Part shown: positions 13,084 through 13,699 of the stretch, one piece after another
How positions within the stretch are numbered: the first letter of the stretch is position 1
How the letters are laid out: every line of letters starts with the position of its first letter
Assembly (NCBI RefSeq): GCF_000297095.1
Contig: NZ_AEEA01000138.1
Location: 1-13,699 of the forward strand
Length of the DNA: 13,699 nucleotides
Source of the DNA: Treponema primitia ZAS-1
GTDB taxonomy: Bacteria; Spirochaetota; Spirochaetia; Treponematales; Breznakiellaceae
Reading direction: 5' to 3'
Notes under the pieces: model-generated
Database searches by the model: none
What the model saw: only the letters and a program-made list of their open reading frames with translations
What the model was told of the DNA's origin: nothing
Position numbers and translations under genes: made by a program

Positions 13084-13167
13084 TTAAGCATAGGCCGACC
13101 GACAACATTGACGGTTCATATAGGTGTATGAAGCTGGGGACAAAATGTCGTCAGCCGGGCCGTACAT
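13084..13167 (-). CDS. Possible 27-residue phage ORF with strong RBS
   Basis: ATG 13167 is preceded by GGGAGGG (13176-13182) at 8 nt, the strongest Shine-Dalgarno in this part of the window, and the frame ends at TAA 13084-13086. The product starts MYGPADDILSPASY and ends with a Cys-Cys and several Arg. It lies 121 bp downstream of the terminase stop on the same strand, with the hairpin locus right after it. It could be a leader peptide, a small phage protein, or the start of a larger gene cut short by the structured region. Confidence 0.35.
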   Translation of the reverse strand: MYGPADDILSPASYTYMNRQCCRSAYA

Positions 13168-13214
13168 TTTAGTACCCTCCCTTGAAAATTGCCGAATACC
13201 AAAGAATTACTTCC

Positions 13215-13261
13215 GTTCAGCGTTCACACTGTTCACAATCCCTAGGAGCAGTGAACTGAAC
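13215..13261. repeat. Long imperfect hairpin downstream of the terminase gene
   Basis: 13215-13231 and 13249-13261 pair (gttcag.gttcac.ctg with cagtgaactgaac) as about 13 bp with small bulges. It lies 28 bp past the terminase stop on the minus strand but lacks a following T-run, so processing or regulation is as likely as termination. Confidence 0.45.
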
Positions 13262-13288
13262 GAACGGGGGGCCAGGTATCTACCCACA

Positions 13289-13699
13289 TTAAACCCCCCA
13301 GGTTTTGACCGCCGTAACACTGCCAACATTATTCCCGGCTAATTCTGTAAGCGCAAACACAGCAGAGTCAAGCCGATTAGGGGAATCGCTTGTTTCGCTC
13401 CCATCAAAACAACACATTTCATTCTCAAGATCATAAAATGGTACCCTATGCTTAACCCGCCCATGTTCGTACAAGGCGCTTACTGGTTCCGCCCGTATTA
13501 ACTTACCCCGTGAAGATGTTGTGAGCCGTGCATTGATGTTGCGTTGGGCCGTCTGTAACGTGTGAAGCACCATGTCGCCACCATAATTTTTTTCGGCAAT
13601 CACTAGATCGGCTTTCCACATCTGATAAGCTGCCGCCACCTCTGCCGCCCATTGGGCCGGGGTCCCGTGAAGGGAGCGATCATCCAAAACATAAAACAT
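13289..13699 (-). CDS. Phage terminase large subunit, C-terminal nuclease domain (5' end outside window)
   Basis: 136 residues to TAA 13291-13289; the frame is open at the right edge, so the ATPase part and true start lie outside. Features of the RNase H-like nuclease domain of large terminases: VLDDRSLHGTPAQWA, VIAEKNYGGDMV, SRGKLIRAEPVSALYEHGRV and the late acidic motif SPNRLDSAVFALTEL, whose Asp usually completes the metal site. The domain cuts concatemeric phage DNA during headful packaging. The pattern matches terminases of tailed phages and gene-transfer-agent-like elements. No conserved residue is obviously missing. This is the main evidence that the right part of the window is prophage. 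Confidence 0.9.
   Translation of the reverse strand: MFYVLDDRSLHGTPAQWAAEVAAAYQMWKADLVIAEKNYGGDMVLHTLQTAQRNINARLTTSSRGKLIRAEPVSALYEHGRVKHRVPFYDLENEMCCFDGSETSDSPNRLDSAVFALTELAGNNVGSVTAVKTWGV

Noticed and set aside
12878..13087. 69-codon plus-strand frame
   Set aside because: It runs across hairpins and direct repeats, has no RBS that decides a start, and its composition is unlike neighbouring proteins.

Overview
The window reads like a piece of a host-associated spirochete chromosome, most plausibly a Treponema of the termite-gut type. This is inferred from the style of the genes: an asparagine/glycine-rich beta-helix surface repeat protein, and tandem exported proteins joining a barrel-like domain, a transglutaminase-like domain and TPRs. 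No ribosomal or other phylogenetic marker is present. GC is high from about 1 to 6,800 and drops visibly in parts of 8,700-12,600, above all in the genes at 10,297-11,777.

Layout. (1) 1-1,249: 3' part of a repeat-rich surface protein. (2) 1,250-1,881: a gene-free stretch of short palindromic repeats. (3) 1,813-2,449: a small toxin-antitoxin-like operon with its own promoter and operator-like palindrome; its first gene is broken by a one-base frameshift. (4) 2,495-6,827: two tandem paralogous envelope proteins. The second keeps a transglutaminase-type Cys/His/Glu set and has TPRs and a LysM; the first has lost all three catalytic residues and has no LysM. (5) 6,906-12,244: an accessory island bounded by two perfect 48-bp direct repeats, each the 3' half of a tRNA-Cys(GCA) gene. 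It holds, all on the minus strand unless noted, an intact AbiEi/AbiEii type IV toxin-antitoxin operon; a broken IS256-family element apparently inside a plus-strand IS3-family remnant; an overlapping three-gene cassette (UPF0175 protein, 46-residue ORF, PD-(D/E)XK nuclease-like protein); a decayed second AbiEi copy; and nested palindromes. (6) 12,245-13,699: prophage-like DNA with a small plus-strand gene, about 500 bp of repeated hairpins, a tiny minus-strand ORF with a strong ribosome binding site, and the C-terminal nuclease part of a phage large terminase.

How the parts fit. The 48-bp repeats run from the anticodon loop to just past the 3' end of the tRNA, the segment tyrosine integrases often use as attachment core. 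Region 5 is therefore best read as a defence/TA island assembled at a tRNA-Cys-type attachment site. No integrase and no intact tRNA-Cys lie in the window, so the donor, and whether the right repeat belongs to the island or to the flanking prophage, stay open. The likeliest undescribed items are the three-gene nuclease cassette and the repeated-hairpin locus beside the terminase.
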